A DNA stretch of 64,000 nt from Paralithodes platypus (GCA_032716605.1 CM064492.1:54408364-54472363); one strand, 5' to 3'; shown: positions 9,295 through 20,892, counted from the first letter of the stretch. Translations and numbers: made by a program. The notes: generated by a model from the letters alone, not told the origin.

Positions 9295-11401
9295 ATGAAT
9301 GTATGCCCTAAGTGCGACTCCCGGGTCACCAGTAAGGGGTTCAAGTGTACCAGATGCTGCTTTTGGTACCACCCCTTATGCTCTGGACTTCCTGATAGTC
9401 TCTGTAAGGACTATGCTTTCTTTCAAAAAATCCATCCATTCGGATGGAGGTGGTTCTGTCACAACTGCCCCTCAGATGCCGAGAACGTATTAGTCAGCTC
9501 GCAGGCCACAACGGATCTGAAGGACGCCATAGTGAGTGAAGTTTCTGGCGCCCTTGTTGCTGTGGCAAGTCAGATCGAAAAAATGGGGGACCGAATTACC
9601 AACCTTGAAACTAATGCTGCCACACCAGACATTCCCTCGTTCGCCAAAATTGTCCAGCAAACGTTAGAAGACACTAAAAAGGAGCCTACAAAGTGCACCA
9701 CAGAGGTAGTGGATGGTGGGAAGAAAAAAACTGTCTGGGACCATCAAGTCCTAATAGTTGTTGTTGTTGTTGTTCCCCAAGCTGCCTGGCCGAACAGCCC
9801 CAAGGCCCCGAACAAGGCCAAGGCCATAACCGAGCGCCCCCACAGAACCCTCCCTGCCGACCACAATAAAGCCTGGGTGACCGAAGCCACTCCATGGCGG
9901 GGAGCTGAGGAGGGTGCGGAAACGCCCGGGAAACCAAAGCCCCACCCAGGGCCCTGTGCCCCTCAGCAATTATGAAGAGAAAGTTGAGGGGCAAAGGAAA
10001 AATGTGACGCTTTGGCTTCCAATCTTGGTAGATTGGGTGGTCAATCCACGGAAGAGACGCTGTCACTTGAGATCTAGAAAATATATAAGTAAAAGGAAAA
10101 GTCAGAGCAATCTATGGGTATGGCAGAGATCACTCAGTTCTCACTCTGAAAGACTAGCCCATCACCACATGACTAGAACCCAATCCTCTCACAGCTAGGA
10201 AAGGCCCTAGAAAGCCGCCTTTGGCGGGGGGATAGCTCCCCTATTTCAACCCCTTTCGGGGTTGGGCACCCGCCAAGTCTTAATAGTTAAGCCCAAAGAT
10301 AGTACCTCTGAGCCCGCAAGCCAACCTAATACTAAGGCTATTGAGAAAGCTTTGGCTGGAATCCCAATAAATAAATGTATGTACAGTATGTATGTATGTA
10401 TGTATATATACTGTATATATACTCAGGCCCAATCCCCACATTTCCTATTTTCATTTTTATTTTCTATTTTACTCTATTTTATTATTTTTGTTGTTTTTAT
10501 TTTCTTGGGGGTGGCCAACTCAAGACAGAGCAAGAACAGGGAAAACACAAAACACAAGACAGAACAACGAACAAACACAGACAAAACACAAAATTCACAC
10601 ACATCTAGGGCACCCAGGAGAACACCCAGAGACCAGGGTCACCATGGTCGCTCCAGCACTCCCCCGGCCCCCGACCATCCGGAGAGGCTCCGATCTCGGC
10701 AGGCAGACATGCAGCGGATAATAAATGTAAATAAATGCACTATAACTGAATCAGGTGCTTTAGTAGTACGACTTCCATCAAAGAAAGCCAAAGAGGACGC
10801 AGGGAAGGCCATCAACCAGTGTCTCGGGACTGACAGCATCTTCAGTGTGTCAGAACCTAAGAAGATGCTACCAAAAATGACCCTGGTTTGTATCTCTACT
10901 GATATCAATGATAACGAGATCATCCCCAGCATCCTAAGCAAGAATCCAAGTATAAAGTCTCTGTTCGACGAGGGCCTAACTCTAAATTTAGTGTTCAATA
11001 AGCAGAAAAAGGATACACATACAAAAACAGCAGTAGTAAAAATGTCTCCTGAAATGCGCTCTTCAATTGTCAATGAGGGCAACTCTGTGTACGTTGGACT
11101 CACTAAATGTCGTGCTTACGATCGCTTCTGGGTGACGCAATGTTACCATTGTCAGGGCTTTGGTCATACTTCTGACAGGTGTACCCTGAAAGGTGAAGAC
11201 CCTAAATGTAGTTTCTGTGCTGGTACTCACAGTTCAAAAGGCTGCACAAATATAGCTTCCCCTAAATGCATAAATTGTGTAAACTCCTCATCAGTCACAG
11301 AGCCACCAACTCATTTTGCTTCAAGTAGAAATTGTCCTCTTATGATAGCCCAAAGAAATAGACTTATTGAAAACACCCATTTTGTGAGTTCAAAAAACTG
11401 A
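9295..11401 (+). pseudogene. LINE A ORF1: PHD finger plus zinc-knuckle gag-like protein (interrupted)
   Basis: Starts at ATG 9295. Residues 1-60 form a PHD-like finger: CPKC, CTRC, a His-x2-Cys in YHPLC and a final CHNC. A likely coiled stretch follows. At QVLIV (about 9745-9759) the frame runs into an inserted element and resumes at the same QVLIV after 10274, showing one original ORF. A microsatellite-rich stretch (10376-10510) also sits inside it. The C-terminal part has two CCHC knuckles (CYHCQGFGHTSDRC and CSFCAGTHSSKGC) and a further Cys-rich motif, typical of nucleic-acid-binding LINE ORF1 or gag proteins. It ends at a TGA just before ORF2. Confidence 0.8.
9760..10273 (-). mobile_element. 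(CAA)n-tailed insertion in LINE A ORF1, related to the LINE E 3' end
   Basis: 514 bp flanked by a 15-bp target duplication, CAAGTCCTAATAGTT at 9745-9759 and CAAGTCTTAATAGTT at 10274-10288 (one mismatch). Read on the minus strand it ends in GGGGCTGTTCGGCCAGGC followed by a CAA-repeat tail, the same 3' end as the LINE at 50570-53640. The 5' part, GGCGGGTGCCCAACCCCG on the minus strand, is not found in that LINE region, so this may be a SINE sharing the LINE E tail or a divergent truncated LINE. Confidence 0.8.
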
Positions 11402-12923
11402 AAAACGTCCCAAGGAGCCGGTTGAAACTGGGCATGCTAAATGTTCGTTCCATGCGCAACAAGATGGATTACATTGGTGAGGTCTTAGATGAGCTCGGGC
11501 TCGATATATTTTGCCTCACTGAGACCTGGTTGTTTGAGTCAGATCTAAATATTATTCAAGCTGCGTTACCTAAAACTCATTCAATAATAAGTGTTCCTAG
11601 GTCTTGTAGCGATCATCCGGGTGGTGGAGTAGCGTTTTTATACTCTACGTCGCTAGTAAGTATCTCTCAGATAAGTCATAACCCAGCCCCTCTTTTTTAT
11701 GAACTGTTGGAATTGGAAATAAAAGTTTGTCAACAAATCCTAAGAATAGCAGTGATTTATAAGCCTGGCCATCGAGGAACAGATAGAGGTTTTATGGAGG
11801 AGTTTGGACAGTTTCTTGAGGAGTTTTCTGCCAAAACTGGAAGACTTGATATGTGGAGACTTTAATTACTGGATTGACAACCCTCATCTGAAACCATTTT
11901 CCTCAGAGTTCCTTGAATTGACTGACCAGAATAATTTTGTAAATCACGTGTCCAACCCAACTCATATCTCAGGACACACCCTTGACTTGGTTCTATCTCC
12001 CACCGGTTGTGATGGTCTTCTGGATGTTGAGGTGGAGGTTCTGGACTCTTCTATTTTTGATCATTCTCTGATTACTTTCGGCTTTGATTTCCCAAAGCCG
12101 CCCATATATGAGAAAGTAATCAGGTTTAGAAACTACAGAAATACTGACCAGAATATTGCTCGCAATGAAATAAGACAGCACCTTGCAAGTATTGATACTT
12201 CCAATCTTTCTTCAAACGAGCTGGTGGAGGTACACAATGGCGCACTTAAGTCTGTGTTTGATCATCACTATCCGGAGGTAGAAAAGAGAATCATAGTGCG
12301 AGATGACTCACCATGGTACAGCCCTCGAGTCAAATTTCTTAGAAGAGAGCGTAGAAAAGCCGAACGTAAATGGCGGAAAAATAAAACTGACATCACATGG
12401 TTGCCATACATGTTGGCAAAAAGAGCCGTAGTCCACACAATCAAAGATGAAAAGAAAGCGTATTATCAGGGGAAAGTCGAGTCATTTGGTAGTGATCAAA
12501 GAAAGTTGGCTTCGGTTGTCAGTAGCTTACTTGGAAAAAGACACGTGAACTCAAGACCTTCTGCATCTGATGCGGAGTTAGCTGCAGACTTTGTCACATT
12601 TTTTACTAGCAAGATAACTCGTATGAGACATGAACTGGATGAAGGCCCCTCTAATGAAGAATATTCAATTGTACCCCAACCACGACATACTCCTAATAGT
12701 GTCCTCTCATCATTCCATCCGGTGGAGGCTGATGTTGTTTCATCCCATATAAGAAACTTTAATAAAACATTTTGTCCATTGGATCCTATAAATGTTTCCA
12801 AACTACCTGGTGTATATGATCATGCAGTGGAGCTTATTTCCAAAATAGTTAACAAATCTTTCTCCGAAGGCAACTTCCCAGTGTCTCCTCCTCCATGGTG
12901 CGCTACTTGTGACACAAGCATTA

Positions 12924-14263
12924 CTTCCATAAAGGAAGGAGGGGAGATGTTAGTAGAGCCATTGAAAATGTTATTTGAGGTATCGTTTAATACAGGACAA
13001 ATCCCGATGGACTGGAGAGAGGCGAATATAACAGCTATATTTAAGAAGGGAAAGAGAAATGACCCAGGGAATTATAGACCAGTCAGTTTGACAAGTGTTG
13101 TGTGTAAACTAATGGAAACGGTAATTAGAGAAGGAATAATGGATCATATGAAGTCAAACCAACTTTTCAGTGGGAGACAGTTCGGATTCTTGCCGGGGAG
13201 GTCGACGGTACTACAGCTAATTAAGGTGGTAGATGATTGGATGCAAATTCTAGAAGATGGTGATGTAATAGACGTGGTATATTGCGATTTTATGAAGGCC
13301 TTCGATAAGGTCCCACATAAAAGGTTAATAGAGAAAGTTAGAAGCTATAATATAGGGGAGAAATGTGTGAAATGGATAGAAGCCTTCCTGAAAGATCGGA
13401 GACAGAGGGTATTGGTGAATGGAATAGGCTCGGGGTGGAGGGAAATTACAAGTGGGGTACCTCAGGGATCTGTGTTGGGACCACTGCTGTTCGTTATATT
13501 TATCAACGACTTGCCTGAAGTTATAACTAATGGAAGTGAGGTATACCTGTATGCGGATGACACTAAACTGTATAGACGAGTGAGGAGTAAGGAAGATATG
13601 GGTTTGCTTCAAGGAGATGTGGAGGGCATGAAGGGATGGTCTGAGCATTGGTTAATGCCTTTTCATCCAAAAAAATGCAAGTACATGCGGATTGGGACCA
13701 GCAAGATAGACAAGGTAGGATACAGTATGTATGAAGCGATGGAGGAAGTGAGTGCAGAAAAGGATATAGGAGTAGTGATAGACAATAAGTTAAATTTCTC
13801 AGAACATTTAGCGGAAAAGATAAACAAAGCCAATAGAATTGTAGGGCTGATAAGGAGGACATTTGTGTCACTTGACGAAGAAATCTTCAGGAATCTATAT
13901 ACAGCGCTGGTTAGGCCGCACCTGGAATATGCAAACCAGGTGTGGGCTCCATATATGGTAAAGGATATAGAAGCAGTGGAGAAAGTGCAGAGGAGAGCTA
14001 GCAAGCTGGTACCAACGTTGAAGAACGCGGGCTATGAGCAGAGGTTGAGGACACTGGGGCTTCCGACACTGGCATATAGGAGAAAGAGAGGGGATATGAT
14101 AGAGACTTTTAAGATAGTGTCAGGAAAGTACGATGAGGATGTGTGTGAAGGTATCTTCTTGATGCGGGAGGGAACAAGAACGAGAGGACACTCTAAGAAA
14201 ATTTACAAAGAAAGAAATAGGCTTGAGAAGGCAAAGAACTCATTTTGTGATAGTGGTAAATGA
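12924..14263 (+). pseudogene. LINE B reverse transcriptase (N-terminally truncated ORF)
   Basis: Open RT frame with no internal stop, in frame by chance with the LINE A linker upstream (the combined frame runs from about 11,804). Motifs in order: WREANITAIFKKG, NYRPVSLTSVVCKLMETV, FGFLPGRSTVLQL, VYCDFMKAFDKVPHKRL, SGVPQGSVLGPLLFVIF, catalytic YADDTKLY, and VRPHLEYANQVWAPY. The C-terminus GTRTRGHSKKIYKERNRLE is that of CR1-like RTs. Endonuclease and ORF1 are missing through 5' truncation. Confidence 0.88.
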
Positions 14264-14300
14264 GTGGAACGCACTGCCCCAGTATGTAGTCGATTCCGAA

Positions 14301-14650
14301 TTTTGTACTATTTTAATGTCTTGTCATGTTGCAAATTTGATTTTAAAAAATATTTTGACATTTAACATATAGTTTCTTTATTCATGCAGAGTTTAGTAAA
14401 ATTTGCCAGAACGTCCCGGACTTCCTAAACTTGACTACTTCCTTTAACGTGACGATAGTGCGTTGTTATATGTGCGATTAGTTTGCTCATGTAGTAATGT
14501 ACACCCTATGTGGTGGATTGTGTTCTTTTATTTAATAATTTTCATTTTAGTAAACGTTGTTTCCACATAGCGATTTTGATAATTTAATTTGACTTTATAT
14601 TGTCCTTGTCCCAATTTTGGTTTGTTTAGTTTGCAAGTTTTACATTTTAA
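14301..14650 (+). repeat. Repeat F copy 1, inserted in LINE B 3' UTR
   Basis: The uninterrupted LINE B copy reads GATTCTGAATCAATAAGG at 22918-22935; here about 350 bp separate the two halves. The inserted sequence shares GTGACGATAG, CATGTAGTAATGTACACC, TTTCCACATAGCGATTTT and TTTGCAAGTTTTACAT with 16860-17105 and partly with 59224-59323. No ORF and no clear inverted ends; origin unknown, possibly a SINE-like or LINE 3' fragment. Confidence 0.65.
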
Positions 14651-16846
14651 TCAATAAGGGAGTTTGAAAGTAATCTTGATAAAGCATGGGGAAGACAAGA
14701 TTTGAAGTTTGATTATAAAACAAAAATACAGAATAGTAAAAATGTTGCGTCTGCTACCGCCGCCGCCAACACCGTGAACGACCGCAGCAGTGCAAGTACT
14801 GGTACTGAGCTGGATACACAGGCATAGTTTGCCTTTTTCCAGAGGATCTACTGTAAGAAACTGTAAGATTATTGTGCGGCACTTTTTCGTCGAATGCCCA
14901 CTATATGTTCGGCAGCGGCAGCGTTACTTTTCTCAGCCTTCTCTTCAATCTATCCTGTCTGACAGGACCTTCCTTTGATATTGTCAACTTATTTGCTTTC
15001 CTTAAAGAAATTAAAACCTTTCACCTGATCTAATATCTTATGCTTTCTTCTAATCATATTTTATTGTCTTTTTAATGTAGTTTCTTTTCTTTCTTTTTAT
15101 GATGAACAAGTTTTCTTGATTTTACCCCTATTTTTTTATATTCTTTTACCCATTACCACTTTTAAACTCTCCCCAGCCTTATGAGGGCTTTTGCCCAGTA
15201 GGCTGTTGACAAATAGTTTTATTATTATTATTATAACTTCCCAGTGTCTGAAAAACATGCCTTGCTCCGGCCTATCCTTAAGAAACCTGGACTTGATGTA
15301 GAGAACATGTCGAACTACCGTCCTGTCTCCAACTTGTCTTTTTTATCAAAGATATTAGAGCGTGCCATACTTGATCAACTGCTTCCGCTACTTCAGCAAA
15401 ATGAAACTATTCCTATTTTTCAGTCTGCTTATCGGCAGCATCATTCGACTGAGACAGCATTGATCAGAATACATAATGATTTAGTGAAGAACACTTGCGA
15501 CGGCGAGATCTCATTGTTGGTTTTACTTGATCTCTCTGCAGTCTTCGACACAGTGGATCATGAGCTGCTATTGAGTGATCTTTATGATTGTGGTGTGCGT
15601 GACTCTGCTCTCTTGCTTCTCAGGTCATACTTGTCAGGTAGATCCCAGACTGTGATGATGAATCGGATAGTCTCGGACTCGGCGCCCCTGCTCTGTGGCG
15701 TTCCGCAGGTATCAGTGTTGGGTCCTGTCGTGTTCACGATATACACTAGTGGCTTGTCTCTTCTGCTTCGTGCACACGGTGTCACCTATCATTTCTATGC
15801 TGACGACACCCAGATTTACGTGAGGATTACAGGTATAGCTGATACACAGAGGAAGGTGGAAATGCTGATGACCGATATCAAGAAGTGGGTGAGGACAAGA
15901 AAACTTAAACTAAATTATAACAAAACTGAAATTCTCATCATCCGAGGAAACAGAAGAGCTACTGACGCAGTAAATGCCCTCTCCATCGATACGGGCGACT
16001 CACAGTAACCAGTAAACTCTGTTCGAAATCTGGGAGTGTATCTGAACTCAAAACTAGATTTTAGGGAGCACGTAAATCAGATTGTCAAAAGTTGCTACCT
16101 ACACATCATAATCTCTACTCGGTGAAGCAGTTTATATCTAGACGTTTCCTTCTGACACTGGTCCACTCATTGATATTCTCTCGTGTTGATTATTGCAATG
16201 CCTTATTCGTGGGTCTTCCAAATTACATATTAAAGAAAGTACAATCTGTTCTGAACAGACTCATTTTTGGAATTCCACCAGGAACCCCTACCACTTCTTA
16301 TAACATCGAACTGCACTGGTTACCAATAAAAGCTAGAATAGAATTCAAATTGTGTCTGGTAACTTTCAAGGTCCTCAAATTTGGTGAGCCCGGGTATCTT
16401 GCAGAGCTGCTCAGGCGTCCACCGGCACGCCATGGTGTAGTCGTGCGCCATGATGATGATCCCCTGCGTCTTGATGAGCCGTGGGCTTTCCGGCAGTCAT
16501 CTTTCTTTGAGAGATCATTCTCTTACATGGCTCCAAGGTTATATAACAGACTGCCACTGACCATGAGACAACTAAGTTCTGTTGAGTGCTTCAAGAGACA
16601 ACTTAAGACTTTTCTCTTTGAAAGAAGCTATGATCTTGAGAGGGGTGTCATCATGGAGGGCTATAGGGTGTAAGCTATTTGCCACTGCTGGTGGCTGGAT
16701 GATGCATATAGGTTTTGTGTTGCATTGATTTAAGCGATTTGTGTTTGTTTTTTTTGGTTTTTGGTTTTCGAGCGCCAGTGAATTCTGCGGAAAAATTGGC
16801 GCTTGTGAGAAATAAGTAACATGCTTATTATTATTATTATTATTAC

Positions 16847-17110
16847 AGTATTACTGTAATTCCGAATAATTCCTTGAACGTGACGATAGTACGTTGTTAT
16901 GTGTGCGATTAGTTTGCTTGGGAAACAGATTAACTTGCTCATGTAGTAATGTACACCCTATGTGGTGGATTGTGTTCTTTTATTTCTAAATTATTATTTT
17001 GCTTAAGCATTGTTTCCACATAGCGATTTTGATTAGTTGTTTTGTCTTTTGACTGTGTTCGTATAAGTTTTGCTTTGTTTATTTTGCAAGTTTTACATTA
17101 TAATTAGAAA
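16847..17110 (+). repeat. Repeat F copy 2
   Basis: Directly follows the TTA-repeat tail of LINE A. Matches 14447-14650 over most of its length, with an extra insertion of about 20 bases (around GGGAAACAGATTAACTTG). It contains the unoccupied site TTTTGCTTAAGCATTGTT (about 16,998) that is occupied by a TTAA element in the third copy near 58,900-59,323. Confidence 0.65.
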
Positions 17111-18266
17111 AAGGAATGGATTCCTGGTTTTGCTCCTAGATCTTGACAAATGAATAGTAGAAGCAAAGACTAACATTCCCTGTTGTAATAATAGGGAAGA
17201 GGTATCCTAAGAGTTCTAGTGTTATACCTCACAGATCCTGCCAGGTGAGAATAAAACTACTGTAATTGAAATATAAAACTTGTAAAACAAGCAAACCAAA
17301 ACAACAATATAAAGACGAACGAACTTATCTAAATCACTATGTACTGTATAAATAACGCATTGAAAATTTAGCAAAATAATATTATGAACAAAAAAACCTT
17401 GGCCGACGTTCTGAGGCTGGATCTCTGGGTTAGGGTACTTGACAGGGAACCCATGGGGAACCATGCTTTATGGAGTTTGGCCATCAGTTAGTGGGAGATA
17501 GGCTGGTTTTCTGGACCCCCTTCTCCCTTATGTTTAGCCCCATTAGTTTTCAGATTGTTTTATATTTGCCCCTTTAGTTTGTCAATTTTAAGACCTTTCG
17601 CCTCATTTCTTTGTCAATATTAAGACCTTTTGTGCTATTTAGGTGTAGATTTTTTTCCTGGCAAACGATAGTGAGCCTGTAATTTTGAAAGAACCCGGTC
17701 GAAATTTGTTCTGCCGGAAAATGTACAAATTAATCTAGAAGGGGGATCTCATGAATGTTTTTTTTAAAGTTTGATGGAGGTCTAAGGAGGAAACTAGAAA
17801 AATAATAAAAGTATACATAAATGAGCAAATAAATAAGCCCATCCCCCCTTAACTAAGTCATACCTGTGCAAAACCTGGAGTTGCCTTTCTACTGACATCA
17901 ATACCAAATGCATAGTCCTGTGGCAAGTTCACTCTGATCAGTCACACAATCATCGTTGCTATAATGAATGTGATTGTTTCTGATTTGATGAAGTGTGATT
18001 GTTCTGATCTATTCTTCACAATAACAGCCTTTGCCTTATCATGTACTTCCTATTGGTTTGATATTATGATCGTCATATCCGTGGACAACACTGACATTTT
18101 TAATATTGTTCTCACAGCACAGACCAGTTAGAAACAAAAATCAGTGTTTGACGATCATATCGTTCACCCTGCTAAGTTTGAATCTTAATCATGATTTTTC
18201 AGCCAAAGTCATGATTGCCTTAATAATATGAAGTGAATGCATCCCTTGTGTTGCTTCCGGCCACAG
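17111..18266 (+). other. Rest of intron 3, with a diverged foldback-repeat copy
   Basis: No gene seen. 17,525-17,745 resembles a decayed copy of the foldback family at 33571-33858 and 60511-60750 (GCCCCATTAG, GACCTTTCG, CCTGGCAAACGATAGTGAGCC, AAAATGTACAAATT). 17,867-17,912 also resembles 53,645-53,692 (TGCAAAACCTG, TTGCCTTTC), a short shared repeat of unknown type. Confidence 0.5.
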
Positions 18267-18485
18267 ATCCTAACTGGTGAGGATTGGAACGAGGTGATGT
18301 ACCAGGGTATTGCCTCCAAGGGTGGCACCCAGTCCGGTATGATCTACTGTCTGTACTTCATCATCCTAGTGATCTTCGGTAACTACACCCTCCTCAATGT
18401 GTTCTTGGCCATCGCCGTGGACAACTTGGCCAATGCCCAGGAGCTCACCGCTGCCGAGGAGGAACAGGAGGAAGAGGATAAGGAG
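18267..18485 (+). CDS. cac: Cav2 calcium channel alpha-1, domain II pore and S6 exon (exon 4 of window)
   Basis: 219-nt exon, phase 0 at both ends, between TTCCGGCCACAG and a GTCAGT donor. Encodes the P-loop [16 protein letters not shown], where the Glu of TGEDW is the domain II member of the EEEE calcium selectivity ring. S6 follows ([20 protein letters not shown] then [14 protein letters not shown]), and then an acidic linker start [13 protein letters not shown]. The NEVMY pore and [11 protein letters not shown] tail favour Cav2 (cacophony) over Cav1 (usually NSVMY). The exon lies 9.5 kb from exon 3 and 39.4 kb from the next one. Confidence 0.95.
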
Positions 18486-18957
18486 GTCAGTTTTGATAAC
18501 TATTTTGGTACCTTACTGTCTTTTGTCTTTTGGGTTATAGCTTATGTTAGGATGAGGAAATTCCTCCGATCTTATTACCAGTACTGTACCTGTTCTCTGT
18601 TGGTGTTAGATTTAAACATTTTTATTAGGATGATGTAGCTAGTTTTCAGACATTTTATTAGCTACTCATTGTTGTGTTGTACAGTATTGACAATAGATAT
18701 GTGGTTTAAAGGTGTACACCACAGGTGTTGTTGGATTATAGTTTTTCATAGGATCATATCAGTTGGTGCCTAGCAGTTCAGCAAATTTGTGTTAGTTGTT
18801 GATTTAGTTTTTACAGATACACTAAAACCCCTCTCATTTCTACTAATCGGAGGAAAGCCCTGTTCAGAATGACAAAATTTCCAAAAGTGTTTAATCCTTT
18901 AGAGTTTTAGATTACCTCGGTCTCGTCCAGAAGACCATGGTAATAGTCCAAACTAAA
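18486..18957 (+). other. Start of the 39-kb intron before DIRS copy 2
   Basis: AT-rich intron after exon 4; no element or gene recognised. The in-frame extension after the donor is an ordinary intron read-through. Confidence 0.7.
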
Positions 18958-19353
18958 TTATAGGTTTGATTCCCGGAGGGAAGTAAAGAAAACCTATTAT
19001 TTAGTAGGGCCCCGTAATCATTGACGATATGCCTATTGTATACTGTAATAGTCTCCCATCAAACGCCGCGGTCGCTAGTTTGAAACTACCGCGCGGGAGG
19101 ACAGGAGTACTAACCTCATAAGTGCAACGCGTATTCTCTTATGGAATTGTCTTTATGATTGGGTACTCACTACGAAAAAACTTCGTAAAAAATAAAAAGG
19201 AAAAATTTACTTAAAACTTGCTATACTCAAGCTTCCCACTGCGTGGATTTCTTGCGTGTGGATTCCTGACGCTGGCCCCCTGGCGGCCATACTTCCTTCA
19301 CTGACATATCAAGATACAACTCAGAAATTAAGCGAATGGGAAGGTGATGGCTG
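18958..19353 (-). repeat. DIRS copy 2 right inverted terminal repeat
   Basis: Inverted match to 32,530-32,828: for example CTGGCGGCCATACTTCCTTC and TGACGCTGGCCCCCTGGCGG here correspond to the reverse complement at the far end. It breaks off at GGCTGGGAGGG, where LINE B sequence begins. Confidence 0.85.
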
Positions 19354-19474
19354 GGAGGGAACAAGAACGAGAGGACACTCTAAGAAAATTTACAAAGAAA
19401 GAAATAGGCTTGAAAAGGCAAAGAACTCATTTGTGATAGACTGGTAAATGAGTGGAACGCACTACCCCAGTATG
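19354..19474 (+). mobile_element. LINE B copy 2, upstream half
   Basis: Matches 14164-14287 (C-terminal RT codons GTRTRGHSKKIYKERN and the following UTR). The left join to the DIRS repeat shares GGGAGGG, so it may have formed by microhomology. It is separated from its downstream half (22909-23148) by LINE C; GTATG at 19470-19474 and 22909-22913 is the apparent 5-bp duplication. Confidence 0.82.
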
Positions 19475-20892
19475 ACTAACAATAACGACATAAATACATC
19501 TTGGGAGTGTTTCACAACCACTTACCTTAAGGCAGTGCAAGACTGCATACCATCGAAAATACGGCGTCCAGGCCATAATGATTAGCCCAAATGGTGGAAT
19601 AAAGATATTTCAGACTGTCTGCTTGCTAAAAAATTTGCTAATGATAGATTAAAATCCTCACAAAATGACGAAGAACGGGTGAAATTTGTAGAGCTACGAC
19701 GCAAAGCCAAAAAGTTAATTAAGCAAAGTAAAAAGACCCTGGAGTTACATGTTGCGAATCAAAGTAAAACAAACCCGAAAGAATTCTATAGTTATATCAG
19801 AAAGAAAAAAGTAGTTACTTCAACTGTTGGACCGTTAGTCGATGAAAATGGAGAATACACCAAAGACGAAGTACAAATGAGTAATGCCCTCAATACCTTC
19901 TTTGCATCAGTTTTTACAACCGAAGACCTCAGTGATATTCCTACACCATTGCCGATTCAGATTGATAATTCAGATGTTCTAAGCAATATCACCGTTACAG
20001 AGAGAGAAGTATTGAATTGTTTAGATAAACTCAAGGTAAATAAAACGCCTGGACCTGATACAATCTCGCCTAGAGTTCTAAAGGAAGCTAAGGATGAGCT
20101 CTCCAAACCACTGACATTGCTATTCAATGAATCCTTGCAGTCTGGGACTATGCCTGATCAGTGGAAGCTAGCCAACGTAACACCGATATTAAAAAAAAGG
20201 CAGCAAATCCCTACCCAGTAACAATCGTCCAATTAGCTTAACCTCAATTATATGTAAAATGCTAGAAACGGTCATAAGAGACAGACTCGTAAATCACTTA
20301 GAGGCAAATAACTTACTTAAAGATACTCAACACGGCTTTCGTAAAAAACGTTCATGTTTAACAAACCTCTTAGACTTCTTCCACGATATCCTCAACCTCT
20401 ACGATGAGAGTAAAGCTGTAGATATTATATACCTTGATTTTCAAAAGGCCTTTGACAAAGTTCCCCACAAACGTTTACTGCTAAAACTAAAAGCGCATGG
20501 AATACAAGACGGTGTGTTGAAATGGATAGAAAATTGGCTCAGCGACAGAAAGCAAAGAGTAGTCATAAACGGTAAGGCATCTAAATGGACCAATGTAAGT
20601 AGCGGGGTACCCCAGGGATCGGTACTAGGACCAATTCTCTTTCTAATTTACATCAACGACATAGATGAGGGTCTCACCTGTACAATCTCAAAATTGGCTG
20701 ACGATACAAAAATTGCAAATAGCGTACTCTCAAAAGAACAAGTTGACGATATGCAACACAATCTAGGTAAATTGTCATGTTGGGCCCAAATTTGGCAAAT
20801 GAGTTTCAATGCGGATAAATGTAAAGTACTGTACTACATATCGGATACCTAAATGAGAAAGCAAACTATTCGATGAATGGCACTCCGCTTAA

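Larger units (their letters stand above)
12924..14868 (+). mobile_element. LINE B: 5'-truncated CR1-like LINE inserted in LINE D
   Basis: Starts within the RT N-terminus and ends with the short repeat ACTGTAAGAAACTGTAAG, a microsatellite-like 3' end typical of CR1-clade LINEs. ATTA occurs at both junctions (12920-12923 and 14869-14872), consistent with a very short target duplication or microhomology. A second copy of its 3' part occurs at 19354-19474 plus 22909-23148. Its 3' UTR is broken by a 350-bp repeat (14301-14650) that is absent from the second copy. Confidence 0.82.
12887..15234 (+). mobile_element. LINE D fragment (5'-truncated) carrying LINE B inside
   Basis: The insert is bounded by the 15-bp duplication AACTTCCCAGTGTCT (12872-12886 and 15235-15249), exact in both copies, which splits LINE A ORF2. 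The outer element is only about 410 bp: 12887-12923 and 14869-15234. Its two coding halves join as PPPWCATCDTS and VRHFFVECPLYVRQRQRYF, the Cys-rich C-terminal end typical of jockey/I-type LINE polyproteins. It ends GCCCAGTAGGCTGTTGAC then TTTTATTATTATTAT. The interruption between the halves is LINE B. Confidence 0.85.
11422..16675 (+). pseudogene. LINE A ORF2: endonuclease-reverse transcriptase, broken
   Basis: The endonuclease domain starts with LGMLNVRSMRNKMDYI, then FCLTETWL, GGGVAFLYS and, after a frameshift near 11,840, CGDFNYWIDNP. The endonuclease-RT linker runs to GNFPVS at 12886, where the nested insert begins. RT resumes at 15250 with ALLRPILKKPGLD, YRPVSNLSFLSKILE, LLVLLDLSAVFDTVDH, GVPQVSVLGP (usual Gly-Ser replaced by Val-Ser) and the catalytic YADDTQIY. 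The frame breaks again between 16008 and 16092. The C-terminal part includes SRVDYCNALFVGLP, LHWLPIKARIEFK and SYMAPRLYNRLP. No active product is possible. Confidence 0.88.
8999..16846 (+). mobile_element. LINE A: near full-length CR1/L2-group non-LTR retrotransposon, interrupted
   Basis: The element comprises a leader, ORF1 (PHD-type zinc finger and gag-like zinc knuckles), ORF2 (apurinic-type endonuclease then reverse transcriptase) and a 3' tail of TTA repeats at 16827-16845. It inserted into the 9.5-kb intron between channel exons 3 and 4 in the sense direction. ORF1 was hit by a (CAA)n-tailed element (9760-10273) and ORF2 by a nested LINE stack (12887-15234); both inserts are flanked by 15-bp duplications. 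Frameshifts at about 11,840 and 16,010-16,090 show it is inactive. The 5' boundary is uncertain by a few hundred bases. Clade assignment rests on the RT motifs YRPVSNLSFLSKILERAI and LLVLLDLSAVFDTVDHELL. Confidence 0.85.

Noticed and set aside
11804..14263. 819-codon ORF as a single novel endonuclease-RT protein
   Set aside because: It is a fusion of LINE A linker with inserted LINE D/B sequence; the 15-bp duplication marks the junction.
18486..18638. Extension of exon 4 beyond 18,485 as coding
   Set aside because: A clear GTCAGT donor follows the acidic linker and exon 5 continues in phase; the extension is unlike any channel.
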